From an uncultured Bacteroidales bacterium (GTDB lineage Bacteria; Bacteroidota; Bacteroidia; Bacteroidales; Bacteroidaceae): a stretch of DNA of 64,000 bases. The DNA lies in contig CADAVI010000001.1 in the NCBI GenBank assembly GCA_902791295.1, positions 1 to 64,000 of the forward strand. The letters run 5' to 3'. The notes beneath the pieces were generated by a model, which saw only the letters and a list, made by a program, of their open reading frames with translations, ran no database searches and had not been told where the DNA came from. The position numbers and the translations under genes were made by a program. Shown one piece after another: positions 62,002 through 64,000 of the stretch; the first letter of the stretch is position 1, and every line of letters starts with the position of its first letter.

Positions 62002-62060
62002 TCGGCTGAAGCTCACGAACACGTCACTATTCATTAACGCTATAATAAGGAAAAACTCAC

Positions 62061-64000
62061 ATGCTTCGTAAACTCGCCACGGCGCTCTTGGCCGTGACAT
62101 TCTTACAGACAGCCTTTGCGCAACAGACAGCTCTCCCTCCCCACACGGTGGAGGGCTGCCTGCGCAATGGCATGCACTATATCGTGATGAACAACGACCT
62201 GCCCCGCCACACGGTGGAGGTCAGGCTCGTCATGGGCGTCGGCTCCTTGCAGGAGACGGACGACCAGCAGGGCGGCGCGCACTTCCTGGAGCACATGGTG
62301 TTCAAGGGTGTGAAGCCTTACCCCGACCGTGCGCTGGTGGACTATTTCGAGCGCCAGGGCATGAAGTACGGCCGCGACATCAACGCTTTCACAGGCTTTG
62401 ACCGCACTATCTTTTGGTTCACCTTGCCCACCTTCTATGACGCCGAGCGCATCATCGACACGACGTTTGTGGCGGTGCACCATATCTTGTCCGACCTCCT
62501 CTTCCGCGAGGAGCGTGTGCGCAAGGAGCGCGGCATCATCGTGGAGGAACTGCGCGGCTACAGCACGGGCGACCCTTTCTACAACTTGAAGATAGGCAAT
62601 GGGCGCCATGTCAACCGCATGCCCTTGGGCGATGAGGACGACATCATGCGCATTGATCGTCAGCGTCTGATGGACTTCTACCAGAGGTGGTACGCACCGC
62701 AGTTCGCCACCCTCGTGGTGGTGGGCGATGTGGATGCACCGCAGATGGCGCAGCGCATTGAGCAGCAGTTTGCCGACCTCGTGCCCCGCGGGGCGAAGCG
62801 CGCCGCTACGTGGCCGCTCTCCTACCCGAAGGGGGCGCAGATGATGACGGTGAGCGACTCGCTGGGCAGCGACTTGAAGCTGGACCTGATGGTGCCGCAC
62901 CACTACGAGCTGAGCACCAATCTAAAGACCACCGTAGAGCAGCAGCGCGACCGCATGCTGGAGCGTGTGGTGTCGAAGCGCCTGCGCCGTGCCCGCACCG
63001 AATGTATAGTAAGCAACCAGTGGTATCTGGCCGACAAGAGCCACTTTGCCCTGACCTTCAGCGCCAGGGAGAAGGACTCGCTCCTGTGCCGCCTGACAAG
63101 GGCTGCTGCCGAGGTGAACGACCTGGCTCGCCACGGGCTCACGGAGGGTGAGCTGAAGGAGGTGGCCGAGGAGTGCGCCAAGGGCCTCTTCTGCGACACG
63201 CTGAAGGCGGTGTCGAGCAAGTGGTGCGAGGACTTCATTGAGCGCGCCATCCTGGGCTCATGCCGCATCTACTCGGTGGCCGACGCTGAGGCGGTGAAGG
63301 CGGGCATCCGCCAGACCACTTCGCGACAGCTGCAGCTGCGTGCCAAGCGACTGCTGACGGAGATGAAGCAGCACTTGCTGATGGCTTACAGCAACAACGC
63401 CTCGCAGCCGCTGACGAAGGAGGAGGTGCTCGAGGCGTGGGAGCGGGGCAAGAAAACTCCTGCCCTGCCGTATGTGGCGCCTGAGAAGGAGGAGCTGGAA
63501 CCGCTGTTCATGGCGAGACAGGACTTCCGCGAGCATCCGCTGCCGACGGTGCTGGCCGAGACGCACGAGCCACAGGACAGCGCCGTGGCCTCGCGCCGCT
63601 ACTACGGCGACCTGGGCCTGACGGAGGTGAACCTGCGCAACGGGGTGCGGCTCTTGCTGCGCCCTACCGACGACGAGGCCAGCCGCATTCAGCTGCTGGC
63701 CCTGGGCAAGGGTGGCACCTCGTCGCTGACGGACAATGACTACTACCAGCTGAAGGATGCGGTGGCCTACATGGACATGGGCGGCATCGACTCGGTGGAT
63801 CCCGACACGCTGATTGACGTGACGGGCGACCGCAACGTGATGCTGAACGTGGGTCTGGACGACTCGTGGCACCAGCTCATGGCTACGGCCGACGCTGCCG
63901 ACGCGCAGCTGCTGATGAATCTGGTGTATGAGAAGATGCACCACCCGCGCAAGGACTACGAGGACTTTGAGGACTCGCGCCAGAGCGAGCTGGAGAGCTG
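62061..64000 (+). CDS. M16 family zinc peptidase, incomplete at window end
   Basis: The first 646 codons are inside the window and the frame is open to the end. Signal peptide (1-20, AFAQ). The inverted zinc motif is HFLEH (His74, Glu77, His78) in QQGGAHFLEHMVFKG, with a downstream acidic ligand near Glu156 (RKERGIIVEELRG). A second M16 repeat begins after residue 510 (LTEVNLRNGVRLLLRPT). Secreted periplasmic M16 proteins of about 930 residues degrade peptides. As the fourth gene of the SusC/SusD operon, it suggests that the imported ligand is peptide. Confidence 0.92.
   Translation, partial: MLRKLATALLAVTFLQTAFAQQTALPPHTVEGCLRNGMHYIVMNNDLPRHTVEVRLVMGVGSLQETDDQQGGAHFLEHMVFKGVKPYPDRALVDYFERQGMKYGRDINAFTGFDRTIFWFTLPTFYDAERIIDTTFVAVHHILSDLLFREERVRKERGIIVEELRGYSTGDPFYNLKIGNGRHVNRMPLGDEDDIMRIDRQRLMDFYQRWYAPQFATLVVVGDVDAPQMAQRIEQQFADLVPRGAKRAATWPLSYPKGAQMMTVSDSLGSDLKLDLMVPHHYELSTNLKTTVEQQRDRMLERVVSKRLRRARTECIVSNQWYLADKSHFALTFSAREKDSLLCRLTRAAAEVNDLARHGLTEGELKEVAEECAKGLFCDTLKAVSSKWCEDFIERAILGSCRIYSVADAEAVKAGIRQTTSRQLQLRAKRLLTEMKQHLLMAYSNNASQPLTKEEVLEAWERGKKTPALPYVAPEKEELEPLFMARQDFREHPLPTVLAETHEPQDSAVASRRYYGDLGLTEVNLRNGVRLLLRPTDDEASRIQLLALGKGGTSSLTDNDYYQLKDAVAYMDMGGIDSVDPDTLIDVTGDRNVMLNVGLDDSWHQLMATADAADAQLLMNLVYEKMHHPRKDYEDFEDSRQSELES

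Overview
The window reads as a chromosomal segment of a Bacteroidales bacterium, most likely a fairly GC-rich Prevotellaceae-type lineage. The support is two SusC/SusD pairs, Bacteroidetes-type promoters (TTG or TTTG, about 20 bases, then TAnnTTTG) at many gene starts, DUF4248/HU/DUF5675/P5-like genes, short C-terminal sorting-like tails on secreted proteins, and a compact thi operon of Bacteroides type. No rRNA, tRNA, CRISPR array, transposase or integrase was seen.

Layout. 0.1-5.8 kb: terminator and repeats, then a GH67 alpha-glucuronidase and UDP-glucose 6-dehydrogenase, then a membrane-anchored receiver-AraC regulator with no kinase. 6-11.4 kb: gene-poor DNA, a MORN-repeat protein, RmuC and a Na/Ca exchanger. 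11.5-21 kb: a large LruC/DUF4842-like lipoprotein, a DUF4248 gene divergent from an S24 autocleaving-type repressor, and two large secreted DUF4859 proteins, one with a zinc-protease motif. 21-24.6 kb: candidate small RNA, HU, an HEXXH protein and a C10 cysteine protease with LRRs. 24.7-35.4 kb: a duplicated propeller-like secreted protein and a SusD-SusC-DUF5117 metalloprotease group. 35.5-42.4 kb: purN, an outer-membrane barrel, a lipoprotein behind an 800-base leader packed with GAGTTA motifs, an HU/DUF5675/P5-like/small-protein cluster, and a DUF4252 protein. 42.5-48.4 kb: a COG0523 GTPase with an extreme His/Asp tract, anaerobic ribonucleotide reductase and a geranylgeranyl-reductase-like flavoprotein. 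48.7-55.7 kb: TPP riboswitch plus thiS-thiE-thiG-thiC-thiF-thiH-thiE2-thiD. 56.1-64 kb: a second SusC-SusD-lipoprotein-M16 protease operon that runs off the window.

Taken together, the accessory part looks specialised for extracellular protein and peptide use: both SusC/D pairs sit with metalloproteases rather than glycoside hydrolases, and further secreted proteases lie nearby. Housekeeping genes (purN, nrdD, thi, rmuC, HU) are interspersed. Two families of dispersed palindromic repeats sit at gene ends and probably act as terminators. The least explained signals are the GAGTTA leader (37.6-38.3 kb), the face-to-face promoters of the S24/DUF4248 pair (14.9-15.0 kb), the kinase-less tethered regulator, and the candidate small RNA at 21.4 kb.
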